From DATJBC01 sp035515515 (lineage in GTDB: Bacteria > Actinomycetota > Acidimicrobiia > Acidimicrobiales > UBA8190), in the NCBI GenBank assembly GCA_035515515.1, contig DATJBC010000249.1:1-10148 (forward strand): a stretch of DNA of 10,148 nt, read 5' to 3'. Of this stretch, positions 1 to 7,286 are shown one piece after another (position 1 is the stretch's first letter; every line of letters begins with the position of its first letter). The notes under the pieces were generated by a model, which did not search any database, was not told the DNA's origin, and saw nothing but the letters and a program-made list of their open reading frames with translations. A program made the position numbers and the translations under genes.

Positions 1-2296
1 ACGGACCGGTGGCGCCCTGGGCGTGCCAGTTCGGGAAGTACGAGGTCTTGACCAGCACGGGCACCCCGGTGCGGTCCACGTGGAAGCGGATCTGGTCCGT
101 CGTCGCCTTGATGCCGGTGACCTTGACCGGCGGCAGCGCCACCTGCGTCTTGGGGGCCACGCCTCCCGGGGCGGTGGCCCACGCCGCGGGCCCGCCCGCC
201 ACCAGCTCCTGGCCGAAGCCGGCGGGATCGGCGTACCAGCGCTGGGCCTGGGGCAACCAGGCGGCCTGGCCCTGGCCCACCCCCGTGAGCACGTCGGGTT
301 GCACGGGCAGCGGGCTCACCAGCGCGCTGTTGTGGACCAGGTACACCTTCCACGTGGTGGTGACGGCGGCTCCGCTGTAGAGCGTCTGGTACGGCTTGGT
401 GGTGGCCACCAGCGTCAGCGCGGGGTCGGCGTCGGCCTGGTCCTGCACCACGGGGGACGAGGCCATGAAGTAGCGCACGCCGAGCAGCTGGAGGTGCTGG
501 ATGCCGAGGGGCACGTTCACGGTCCCGTACTGGATGCCCGTGGTGGCCGACACCATGGCCTCGGAGGGGCCCACCGACAGCTCCGCCTGGTTGACGAAGT
601 GCCACGGGGTGGTCGCCGACGACTCGAACAGCAGCCCCTCCAGGGAGTCGATGCACCCGTCGGTGTAGTTGGGCAGGAGCATGAGCGCCATGGGCGTCCC
701 GAAGCGGTTCAGGTTCGAGTTGTACTCCCACATGGCGCGCCCGCACCCGTAGCGCGCCGACACCGTGTCCATGGTGCGCACGATGCCCTGCATCTCGGGC
801 CACCCGCCCTTGCGCTCGACGCCCGCGTAGTTCCACGCCGCCCACGACGGGACGTTGCTGGTCTTCACGTCGACGGGCCCGATCTTGAACGGGGACCCCG
901 GCGCCACCAGCAACGGCGGCAGCACGACCAGCGCCACGAAGGCGAGGGCCACCAGGGGCACGGCCACGGCCCCCGGGGCCCACGTCGACCGGGGGCGGCC
1001 CGGGGGCGCCCCCCCGTACGGCCACGGCACCCCGCCCGGCGGGGCCTCCCCCGGGAAGGCCCCTCCCGGGCGCACGCCCCCGGGGGCCGGAGGCGACAGC
1101 ACCCCCGACATCCCGGACACCGAGGAGGCCTCGAGGCGGGTGACGGCGATGGGAGGGCCCCCGGTGGCGAAGGCCGGCGTCGCCCCCCCCGGGCCGGCCG
1201 GGGCGGGCATGGGCATCTGCACCCAGCGGAAGGCCTCGCGCAGGCGCCGCCACAGCCGGGCGCCGAGCACCCCCAGCTCGCCCAGCGCGTAGCCGGCGAT
1301 CAGGTACACGCACAGCCACCACAGCGGGAGGACCCGGGTGTTGTAGAGCGAGCTCTGGGGCGCCTTCCACACGAACAGGGCGGAGAGGATGCCCGGCACC
1401 GCCAGGGCGAGGACGGCGCGGTTGAAGCGCACGATGGCGAAGACGATGCCCACGAAGCCGAGGACCAGCGCCCAGATGTCGGCCGAGGGGGCCAGCAGCA
1501 CCCGGTACGTCGTGACGTTCTGCCATCCCATGGTGGTGCTGAAGGACTGCTCGAGGACGAAGGGCACCGCCCACCACGCCACGAGGAGGAACGTGGTCCC
1601 CAGCACCATCCCCATCCACTTGAGCCGCTGGCGCGTCGGCCCCAGGATCACGAGGGCGGCGATGGCTCCGGAGACCGCGAACATCGTGGGGACGATGTGG
1701 CACAGCACCGTCGCCGACAGGAGCAGGATGGCGGGCACCTTGCTGCGGCCCGTGCGCAGGCCGCGCACCACCGTCCCCAGGAAGACGAGCGCGACCGACA
1801 GCCCCAGCGAGAAGGCGTACTCCCCCGCCATGGTCGAGTAGAGGTTGCCGCCGTAGATCGTGAAGGTGAGGTCGAAGAGGAACGGCAGGGTGAAGGCGGC
1901 CAGCACCGCCGGCCGGGGCCGCTCCATCCCCGACAGCCGCCCGAACGCCCACGCCGCCACGGGGAGCGTGAGGGAGCCGAGGATGGTGACGAGCTTGAAG
2001 GCGATGTTGAAGGGGATGACATAGCCCAGGACGGCCGCCAGCGTGTCGGGGAGCGGGAAGTAGAAGGTGTTGAGCGGCAGGCCGTCGTAGGCACCGGGGA
2101 ACCATCCCGTCAGGTGCCCGTGGGGAAGCAGGTTCGTCTTGAGGAACTGGGCCAGGCCGTAGTGGGCCCCGGTGTCCCCGCCCGTGGTCATGGTGTTGGC
2201 CAGGAGCAGGGTCGGGTTGACCTGCCAGATCACGATGCCGATGACCGCGACGATGACGGCCAGGGTCGCGAGGCTCGGAGCCGAGGGCCGGCGCAC
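1..2296 (-). CDS. PTPS-related (PF10131-like) polytopic membrane protein, GT-C-like; C-terminus cut by window edge
   Basis: The frame is open from the GTG at 2296 to the left edge and shows 765 residues. There is a first membrane helix (about residues 9-26), then an extracytoplasmic loop with GDTGAH (Asp41, His45), followed by LTGWFPGAYDGLPLNTFYFPLP. This loop is typical of the '6-pyruvoyl-tetrahydropterin synthase-related' membrane family and resembles the catalytic first loop of GT-C glycosyltransferases. Roughly eight further helices reach about residue 350. A Pro/Gly-rich loop (about 360-435), another helix (about 439-460) and a large outer domain follow. That domain has two Cys motifs (RYGCGR, DGCIDS) and ends in LVKTSYFPNWHAQG, like the C-termini of YfhO-type proteins. 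The likely role is sugar or polyprenyl-sugar transfer in envelope biosynthesis; no substrate can be read, and the family name does not imply pterin chemistry. The start is uncertain: GTG 2296 has only a weak GGA before it, TTG 2326 is an alternative, and an in-frame stop lies further upstream. Confidence 0.82.
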   Translation of the reverse strand, partial: MRRPSAPSLATLAVIVAVIGIVIWQVNPTLLLANTMTTGGDTGAHYGLAQFLKTNLLPHGHLTGWFPGAYDGLPLNTFYFPLPDTLAAVLGYVIPFNIAFKLVTILGSLTLPVAAWAFGRLSGMERPRPAVLAAFTLPFLFDLTFTIYGGNLYSTMAGEYAFSLGLSVALVFLGTVVRGLRTGRSKVPAILLLSATVLCHIVPTMFAVSGAIAALVILGPTRQRLKWMGMVLGTTFLLVAWWAVPFVLEQSFSTTMGWQNVTTYRVLLAPSADIWALVLGFVGIVFAIVRFNRAVLALAVPGILSALFVWKAPQSSLYNTRVLPLWWLCVYLIAGYALGELGVLGARLWRRLREAFRWVQMPMPAPAGPGGATPAFATGGPPIAVTRLEASSVSGMSGVLSPPAPGGVRPGGAFPGEAPPGGVPWPYGGAPPGRPRSTWAPGAVAVPLVALAFVALVVLPPLLVAPGSPFKIGPVDVKTSNVPSWAAWNYAGVERKGGWPEMQGIVRTMDTVSARYGCGRAMWEYNSNLNRFGTPMALMLLPNYTDGCIDSLEGLLFESSATTPWHFVNQAELSVGPSEAMVSATTGIQYGTVNVPLGIQHLQLLGVRYFMASSPVVQDQADADPALTLVATTKPYQTLYSGAAVTTTWKVYLVHNSALVSPLPVQPDVLTGVGQGQAAWLPQAQRWYADPAGFGQELVAGGPAAWATAPGGVAPKTQVALPPVKVTGIKATTDQIRFHVDRTGVPVLVKTSYFPNWHAQGATGP

Positions 2297-2358
2297 GAGT
2301 CCATGGTGCCCGAAACGCGCTCCCAAGCGGCAGCACGAGGCCCCGGCGCCGGCGTCGC

Positions 2359-2403
2359 AGGCCCCGGCGGGGCCTCGCCGGCACCCGGGACGGGGGCCCC
2401 GTC
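2359..2403 (-). terminator. Two GC-rich hairpins after the CAAX protease gene
   Basis: Two perfect inverted repeats lie about 39 and 67 bases past the protease stop codon. One spans 2389-2403 (GACGGG stem, 3-base loop) and the other 2359-2375 (AGGCCCC stem, 3-base loop). Neither is followed by a T-run, so this would be an actinobacterial-style hairpin terminator without a U-tract, or an attenuator ahead of the downstream membrane-protein gene. The role is inferred; the inverted repeats are seen directly. Confidence 0.45.
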
Positions 2404-2441
2404 ATCCCCCGCGGTGGGCGGCGCCGGGCCTCAGGGTGCGG

Positions 2442-3407
2442 TCAGTGCAGGACGCCGGCCACCGACAGGATGGCGAGGAAGTTGAAGGTGGCGTGGGCGA
2501 AGATCGACGGTCCCAGCCGACGGAAGCGCACGGCCATGGCCGACAGGACGACCCCGAAGGCGACCAGGCCGAGCAGCTCGAGCGCCTCGAAGTGGGCCAG
2601 GCCGAAGATCAAGCCGGTGACGAGCACCGCCGCCACGGGCCCGGCGCGGGGGCCGGCGCCCCGCAGCAGGCGCAGCAGGCTGCGCAGCACCAGCCCCCGG
2701 AAGAAGAGCTCCTCCACGACGGGCACCACCAGGACCGTCAGCGCCCCGATGACGGCCAGCGAGCCCCCGCCGGTGAACCCGCCCGTGAGGTGTTGGGCCG
2801 GCTCCTTGAGGCGCTGGTCGAGGTGGGGGATGACGTGCTCGAGGGGGAGATACAGAAGCGGCAGGAGAAGGATCTGACCGGCCAGGCCCGCCGCCACGCC
2901 GATCACGGGGTCCCAGGGCCGGACCCACAGCCCCATGTCGCGCCGGACGTGGCGCGTCCCGCGCCAGGTGCTGGCCACCACGACGCCGGCGACGAAGCCC
3001 GTCCACAGGCCGACGAGCTCGGACACCACCACCCAGGCCGGCGGCACGACCCGGGCCGCCAGCTTCCACACGTCCGAGCCGTGACCGGAGACGACCGCCA
3101 CGACCTCGAGCAGCACGACGCTGGCCAGCTGGCCGGCGACGAACCCCGCGCCGGCGCAGATGATCCAGGCGCCGGCGTCGCGGCTGGTGACGGGCGCCGT
3201 CTCGGCGCCCTCTCCGGGATCGGTGACCGGCCGGGACGGACCGGAGGAGCCCGGCGACGCCGCCGGGCCGGGCGGACGGGGTGGCTCGGACACGCCGGGC
3301 GCTCGGGGGGGCTCAGCGGACGGCGAACGCGTCGGTGGCCAGGACGCGGGCCAGGGCGGCGGGGCGGCGGGGCCCTCGCTGTCCGAGGAAGGCGGCCTGC
3401 TCGCCAT
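2442..3407 (-). CDS. CPBP/CAAX-type (Rce1-like, Abi) intramembrane metalloprotease
   Basis: This 321-residue membrane protein carries the full set of CPBP glutamic protease motifs. These are EELFFR (Glu232, Glu233, Arg237), FGLAH (Phe268, His272) and HATFN (His305, Asn309). In this family the Glu pair and the two His form the active site inside the membrane. About seven helices follow a disordered Pro/Ser-rich cytoplasmic tail of some 75 residues, which is long for the family core. Bacterial members cleave peptides or membrane proteins, and some act in bacteriocin immunity; prenylated substrates are not expected, and the substrate here is unknown. The start is set at ATG 3407 because a TAnnnT hexamer lies six bases upstream and there is no Shine-Dalgarno. 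GTG 3410, immediately upstream and in frame, would add one residue. It is divergent from ftsH and stands 145 bp before the next minus-strand gene. Confidence 0.9.
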   Translation of the reverse strand: MASRPPSSDSEGPAAPPPWPASWPPTRSPSAEPPRAPGVSEPPRPPGPAASPGSSGPSRPVTDPGEGAETAPVTSRDAGAWIICAGAGFVAGQLASVVLLEVVAVVSGHGSDVWKLAARVVPPAWVVVSELVGLWTGFVAGVVVASTWRGTRHVRRDMGLWVRPWDPVIGVAAGLAGQILLLPLLYLPLEHVIPHLDQRLKEPAQHLTGGFTGGGSLAVIGALTVLVVPVVEELFFRGLVLRSLLRLLRGAGPRAGPVAAVLVTGLIFGLAHFEALELLGLVAFGVVLSAMAVRFRRLGPSIFAHATFNFLAILSVAGVLH

Positions 3408-3413
3408 CACACG

Positions 3414-3419
3414 AGGTTA
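3414..3419 (-). promoter_or_regulatory. Candidate -10 element (TAACCT) for the CAAX protease gene, leaderless
   Basis: On the minus strand, TAACCT fits the TAnnnT -10 consensus. Six bases separate it from the ATG at 3407, so transcription could begin at the A of the start codon. No purine-rich ribosome site is present in the 30 bases upstream and no convincing -35 is seen, which is common in leaderless actinobacterial promoters. Confidence 0.45.
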
Positions 3420-3500
3420 GCGACCACGCCGCGGAGCGCGGCCCCCGCCACCGGCGCGCATGTCCCCCCGCTTGCGTGCATCCGGGCGGGCCGGGGCACG

Positions 3501-3506
3501 TACCAT
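3501..3506 (+). promoter_or_regulatory. Candidate -10 element (TACCAT) for ftsH, possibly leaderless
   Basis: TACCAT fits TAnnnT and ends six bases before the ftsH ATG at 3513, placing the expected start site on the initiation codon. The intervening GGAGAA (3507-3512) also looks like a Shine-Dalgarno, but only two bases separate GGAG from the ATG, which is too tight for normal use. A TTGCGT at 3472-3477 resembles a -35, but its 23-base spacing is too long. Leaderless initiation is therefore the preferred but unproven reading. Confidence 0.45.
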
Positions 3507-3512
3507 GGAGAA

Positions 3513-5630
3513 ATGAGTCCCCCTTCTCTCCCCGAGCGCCGTTCGGGACGCCCCACGCCTGGTGGGGCCGGGGGTCCCGTGCCCGGCGGGACGGGGTCGT
3601 CGTCGTCGGGGGGCGACCAGAGCTGGCGCTGGGTGTTCGCCCTGCTCATCCTGGCCGTGATCGCCATGCTCATCATCCCGCCGCTGCTGTCGAAGTCGTC
3701 GGTCAAGCAGATCCAGTACAAGCCCTTCCTCCAGCAGTACGTCGAGCAGCACAAGGTCCAGTCGGCGTCGGTGGACAACAACACCGGGATCATCACCGGG
3801 AGCCTGAAGAACGGCCAGAAGTACTCGGTCAACGGGCCCGACCCCTCCCTGGAGGCCGACGTCCAGGTGATGAAGAGGGACATCTCGTCGGTGAAGTTCG
3901 AGACGCCCCAGCAGAGCGCCCTGAGCCAGTGGCTCCCCACCATCCTCATCCTGGTCCTGTTCGTGGCCATCTTCTTCTGGATCAGCCGCCGGGCCCAGGG
4001 GCAGATGACCGGGATCATGTCCATCGGGCGGTCCCGGGCCCGGCTCTACACGACCGAGCGGCCCCGCACGACGTTCGCCGACGTCGCCGGCTACCAGGGC
4101 GTGAAGATCGAGATCAGCGAGGTCGTGGACTTCTTGAAGTCGCCGCACCGCTTCCGCGACATCGGCGCCAAGATCCCCAAGGGCATCCTGCTCGTGGGGC
4201 CGCCGGGCACGGGAAAGACCCTCCTGGCGCGCGCCGTGGCCGGTGAGGCCGGCGTGCCGTTCCTGTCGGTGAGCGGGTCCGACTTCATGGAGATGTTCGT
4301 GGGGGTCGGGGCCAGCCGCGTGCGGGACCTCTTCCAGACGGCCCGCAAGCAGGCTCCCGCCATCATCTTCGTGGACGAGATCGACTCCATCGGCCGCAAG
4401 CGTGGTGCGGGGCTCGGGGGTGGGCACGACGAGCGCGAGCAGACGCTCAACCAGATGCTGTCGGAGATGGACGGCTTCGACCCCGCCGAAGGGGTCGTCA
4501 TCATGGCGGCCACCAACCGCCCCGACATCCTCGACCCCGCCCTGCTGCGTCCCGGCCGGTTCGACCGCCAGATCGTGGTGCCGCTGCCCGACCTCGAGGA
4601 GCGCCTGCCCATCCTGAAGGTGCACTGCAAGGACAAGCGGATCGGCGCCAACGTGGACCTCGAGCTCGTGGCCCGGGGCACACCGGGGATGAGCGGCGCG
4701 GACCTCGCCAACCTCGTCAACGAGGCGGCCCTGCACGCCGTGCGCCGTGGCTCGCACCAGGTCGACATGGTCGACTTCGAGGCGGCCCGCGACCGCGTCC
4801 TCATGGGGCAGCGACGCGAGAGCCTGGTGCTGTCGGAGCCCGAGAAGGAGCGCGTGGCGTTCCACGAGGGCGGCCACGCCGTGCTCGCCTACGTGCTCGA
4901 GCACGCCGACCCGGTGCACAAGGTGACCATCCTCCCGACGGGGCTGGCCCTGGGCGTCACGCAGCAGCTGCCCATCGAGGAGCGCCACATCTACCCCCGC
5001 GAGGTCATCGAGGACTCGCTGGCCGTGCGCATGGGCGGGCGCGCCGCCGAGCTCCTCGTGTACGGCGATCTGTCCACGGGGGCGAGCAACGACCTCGTGG
5101 GCAACACCGAGCTGGCCCGCAAGATGGTCCGGGAGTGGGGCATGAGCGAGGAGCTCGGGCCCATGGCGTGGGGGTCGCAGGGCATGGTGTTCCTGGGCGA
5201 GGACCTCCTGCACTCGCGCGATTACTCCGAGGACACCGCCCGCGTCGTCGACGCCGAGATCGCCCGCATCCTGCGGCACCAAGAAGAGCGCGCCATCGAG
5301 CTCCTGAGCCGCCACCGCGCCGGCCTCGACGCCGTGGCGCGCTCGCTTCTCGAGCGCGAGACGCTCGACGGGAGCGAGGTGAGCACGCTCGTCGACTCCG
5401 CCTACGGCCGCCCGGTCCACCCCTCGGGCAAGCTCACCTCGCAGTTCAGCGCCACCACCGGTGCCGGCAACGGGTCGAGCGAGGACAGCGCCACCGGCAA
5501 CGGCGCCGAGTCGGCGAGCGCGGCAGGCAACGGGGCCGACGCGGGGGCCACCGACAACGGGGCGGAGTCGGGCAAAGAGGCGGCGTCCAAGCCCACCGGC
5601 TCGCCCTCCTCGGGCTCCTCCGGCGACTGA
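3513..5630 (+). CDS. ftsH: FtsH, membrane-anchored ATP-dependent zinc metalloprotease
   Basis: This 705-residue protein would form a hexameric, membrane-anchored AAA+ protease that extracts and degrades membrane and short-lived cytosolic proteins. After a Ser/Gly-rich start come helix 1 (about 41-61), an extracytoplasmic FtsH_ext domain (about 65-135) and helix 2 (about 143-161). The AAA domain has Walker A GPPGTGKT (Lys235), pore loop MFVG (Phe262), Walker B IIFVDEID (Asp288, Glu289), and the second region of homology with Asn335 and arginine fingers Arg346 and Arg349. The protease domain has HEGGH (His451, Glu452, His455) and the third zinc ligand Asp527 in GASND. The usual motif is HEAGH, so Gly replaces Ala at a non-ligand position; activity is expected to be retained. 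The tail from about residue 630 is low complexity, with a decapeptide repeat. ATG 3513 is the only sensible start: no in-frame ATG, GTG or TTG lies close upstream. It is transcribed alone, divergent from the CAAX protease gene. Confidence 0.97.
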   Translation: MSPPSLPERRSGRPTPGGAGGPVPGGTGSSSSGGDQSWRWVFALLILAVIAMLIIPPLLSKSSVKQIQYKPFLQQYVEQHKVQSASVDNNTGIITGSLKNGQKYSVNGPDPSLEADVQVMKRDISSVKFETPQQSALSQWLPTILILVLFVAIFFWISRRAQGQMTGIMSIGRSRARLYTTERPRTTFADVAGYQGVKIEISEVVDFLKSPHRFRDIGAKIPKGILLVGPPGTGKTLLARAVAGEAGVPFLSVSGSDFMEMFVGVGASRVRDLFQTARKQAPAIIFVDEIDSIGRKRGAGLGGGHDEREQTLNQMLSEMDGFDPAEGVVIMAATNRPDILDPALLRPGRFDRQIVVPLPDLEERLPILKVHCKDKRIGANVDLELVARGTPGMSGADLANLVNEAALHAVRRGSHQVDMVDFEAARDRVLMGQRRESLVLSEPEKERVAFHEGGHAVLAYVLEHADPVHKVTILPTGLALGVTQQLPIEERHIYPREVIEDSLAVRMGGRAAELLVYGDLSTGASNDLVGNTELARKMVREWGMSEELGPMAWGSQGMVFLGEDLLHSRDYSEDTARVVDAEIARILRHQEERAIELLSRHRAGLDAVARSLLERETLDGSEVSTLVDSAYGRPVHPSGKLTSQFSATTGAGNGSSEDSATGNGAESASAAGNGADAGATDNGAESGKEAASKPTGSPSSGSSGD
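5466..5573 (+). repeat. Degenerate 30-bp (10-residue) repeats in the FtsH tail
   Basis: Four units begin at 5466, 5496, 5526 and 5553. Each starts with (G/D)-N-G and continues with Ser/Ala/Glu/Asp residues, at spacings of 10, 10 and 9 residues (from residue 652). The DNA units share the first codons (GGC/GAC, AAC, GGG/GGC) and then diverge. They look like an old, degenerated tandem duplication in a disordered C-terminal extension. The function is unknown. Confidence 0.7.
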
Positions 5631-5647
5631 CGCCCGGCCCCTGGCGC

Positions 5648-5688
5648 CCGCCGCTCGCGGCGGCCACTGACGCGCCCGCTCCGGCGGG
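5648..5688 (+). terminator. Hairpins downstream of ftsH
   Basis: Eighteen bases past the ftsH stop is a perfect hairpin, CCGCCG-CTCG-CGGCGG (5648-5663). A second, CCCGC-TCCG-GCGGG, follows at 5675-5688. There is no T-run after either. Their position just behind ftsH, facing a convergent gene, suggests transcription termination without a U-tract. Confidence 0.5.
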
Positions 5689-5733
5689 TGGGACCGCCTC
5701 GGTCTCCGACCGGCGTCCGTCCCTGATCGCACG

Positions 5734-5754
5734 GGGGCGCCGGGAAGGCGCCCC
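5734..5754 (-). terminator. Strong hairpin after the DUF5719 gene
   Basis: A perfect 8-bp stem, GGGGCGCC with GGCGCCCC, and a 5-base loop starts six bases after the DUF5719 stop codon (5762-5760, minus). No T-run follows. It sits between convergent genes and could stop transcription from both sides; it is the most stable-looking stem in this gap. Confidence 0.6.
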
Positions 5755-5759
5755 GGCCG

Positions 5760-7286
5760 TCAGCGCACGGGGAAGGCCGGGGACACCACCACGCCCGAGC
5801 CCGCCGCGGGCTCTCCGTCGAGCTCGACGGCCACGGGCTCGTCGGCCTGCACGCCCAAGGGCTTCACACCGAAGGGATCGCCGGGCACGGGGGTGATGAC
5901 GAGGGGCGCGTGCGGGCCCACCTTCTGGGGCTTGAGCCCGGCGACGGCCCGCCCGCTCGGCGTGGTGAAGCGCACGGTGGCCGGCCGCGGGCCGAGGTCC
6001 GCGACCGTCACGCTGGAGGCCCCCGTGCCGGGCGTCACCACCGCGGGGACGACCCAGCGCGTGCTCGCCCCGATGACGCCCACCACGTCGCCGCCCTCGG
6101 GCACCGGAGCGGGTTGGCCCGGTGGCGCCGTGACCTGACGGACCACGACGATCCCGGCTCCCCGGCTGGTGAAGGTGAGCGCGTACGACACGCCGCTCGG
6201 GATGCGCGTCTGGTCCTCGGCGACCAACGTCGACAGCGCCTGCGGGGGGACGTGCATGGTGAGCGGCTCGGCCACCTCCCCACCCGACAGCCCGATCGAC
6301 ACCGACACCACCGCCGGGCGCGTGGAAGGGTTGAGCACCCGGAAGGCGACGGTGGTCCCCGGCGCGTCGACGTTCTCGGGGAAGACCCACTGCGTGGCGG
6401 GCGCCGGCGTGCCGAGGGTGATCGAGATCCCCCCGTTGCCGCTGGCGCCCACCGACTCGAGCTCGCTCGCCACCACGGCCCCCGTCAGGGTGGACACCTC
6501 GGTGGCGATGGCGGCGTCGTCGGGGGCGTGGTCGCCGATGTTCTCGGTCACGAGCGCCCCGGGAGGCACGTCGATGCCCTGGTAGGCGGCGGGCGACAGC
6601 GTCCCGGCGGTGGCCGAGACCAGCGACACGTCGACGGCGGCGTCGGTGGCTCCCGGGTTGAACAGGTTGAGCAGCAGCCCGCCGGCCTGGGCGGTGGCGC
6701 CGTGGGCGAAGGACCAGCCGGGCGCGGCCGCCGTGGCGCACGGCGCCATGCTCCACCCCAGCGGGCTCGACACCGCCTGCGCCACGGCCACCCCGCCCCC
6801 GTCCAGGACCACCGCCGCCGCCTGCAGGGACGACGCGGCCGGCCCGAGCTGGTCCTCGGGCACGTTCAGCTGCGCGTCGGCGGGCACCGTCACCCTCGCC
6901 GAGACGCCGCCGGCCCACGGAGCGGGCGATGCCGCCCCGGCCCCCAGCGCGGGGATCACCGTGATGGTGCCGGTGACGGGCTTGGCGCGCGCGTTGGTGA
7001 GCACCAGCGTCCCCGGTGCGCCGCCCTGGGGCCCGGTGCCCCCCGCGCAGTACCACGCGCTCGACTCGGTCCCGCCCGCCCTGACCGCCGTCACCGCCTG
7101 GGCGGCGCTGACGGCGCCGGCCGACGGCGCCGGCGCGCCGCGCGCCACCATCCGGTCGGCGACGCCCATGCCCACGAGGACGCCCACGAGCACGACGACG
7201 GCCAGCGCGCGCCGCAGCGGGGCGCGCGGCACCCGGGGGCGGGCGTGCCGGCCGCGTTGGGGGCCCTGGCGCTCGCCGGGGGTCAC
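5760..7286 (-). CDS. DUF5719 family protein, membrane-anchored and secreted
   Basis: This 508-residue protein has a basic cytoplasmic N-terminus, one membrane helix (about residues 26-44) and a long exported region rich in Ala/Val/Gly/Pro beta-strand-like segments. It matches the DUF5719 pattern through AWYCAGG (Cys80), the LVLTNA strand, MAPCA....WSFAHG (Cys183) and LNLFNPG. Cys80 and Cys183 are its only cysteines and probably form one disulfide outside the membrane. No catalytic motif is recognised, and the family has no assigned biochemical role known to me. The start is GTG 7286, which overlaps the stop of the upstream glycosyltransferase-type gene as GTGA; there is no Shine-Dalgarno, so translation is probably coupled to that gene. 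Context suggests it works with that membrane protein in surface glycan assembly or export, which is an inference from gene order. Confidence 0.85.
   Translation of the reverse strand: MTPGERQGPQRGRHARPRVPRAPLRRALAVVVLVGVLVGMGVADRMVARGAPAPSAGAVSAAQAVTAVRAGGTESSAWYCAGGTGPQGGAPGTLVLTNARAKPVTGTITVIPALGAGAASPAPWAGGVSARVTVPADAQLNVPEDQLGPAASSLQAAAVVLDGGGVAVAQAVSSPLGWSMAPCATAAAPGWSFAHGATAQAGGLLLNLFNPGATDAAVDVSLVSATAGTLSPAAYQGIDVPPGALVTENIGDHAPDDAAIATEVSTLTGAVVASELESVGASGNGGISITLGTPAPATQWVFPENVDAPGTTVAFRVLNPSTRPAVVSVSIGLSGGEVAEPLTMHVPPQALSTLVAEDQTRIPSGVSYALTFTSRGAGIVVVRQVTAPPGQPAPVPEGGDVVGVIGASTRWVVPAVVTPGTGASSVTVADLGPRPATVRFTTPSGRAVAGLKPQKVGPHAPLVITPVPGDPFGVKPLGVQADEPVAVELDGEPAAGSGVVVSPAFPVR

Noticed and set aside
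23..2485. An 820-codon open frame on the plus strand, opposite the left membrane-protein gene
   Set aside because: Its product is Arg/Gly/His/Pro-rich with no helices or motifs, as expected from an antisense frame in very GC-rich coding DNA. The opposite strand encodes a recognisable family with transmembrane helices.
2172..3512. A possible N-terminal extension of FtsH, since its frame stays open far upstream
   Set aside because: The upstream translation is Arg/Gly/His-rich and antisense to the CAAX protease, and there is no suitable start codon close to 3513. FtsH family length and domain order fit the ATG at 3513.
3505..3516. A three-codon upstream frame ATG-GAG-AAA-TGA overlapping the ftsH start
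   Set aside because: It would need a 5' leader, but the -10-like hexamer overlaps its ATG, and no ribosome site precedes it. It most likely reflects the Shine-Dalgarno-like purines next to a start codon.
3417..5732. A 771-codon open frame antisense to ftsH
   Set aside because: It lies entirely over the unmistakable FtsH reading frame and its product is low-complexity Arg/His/Val/Gly-rich sequence; long antisense frames arise from GC-rich third positions.
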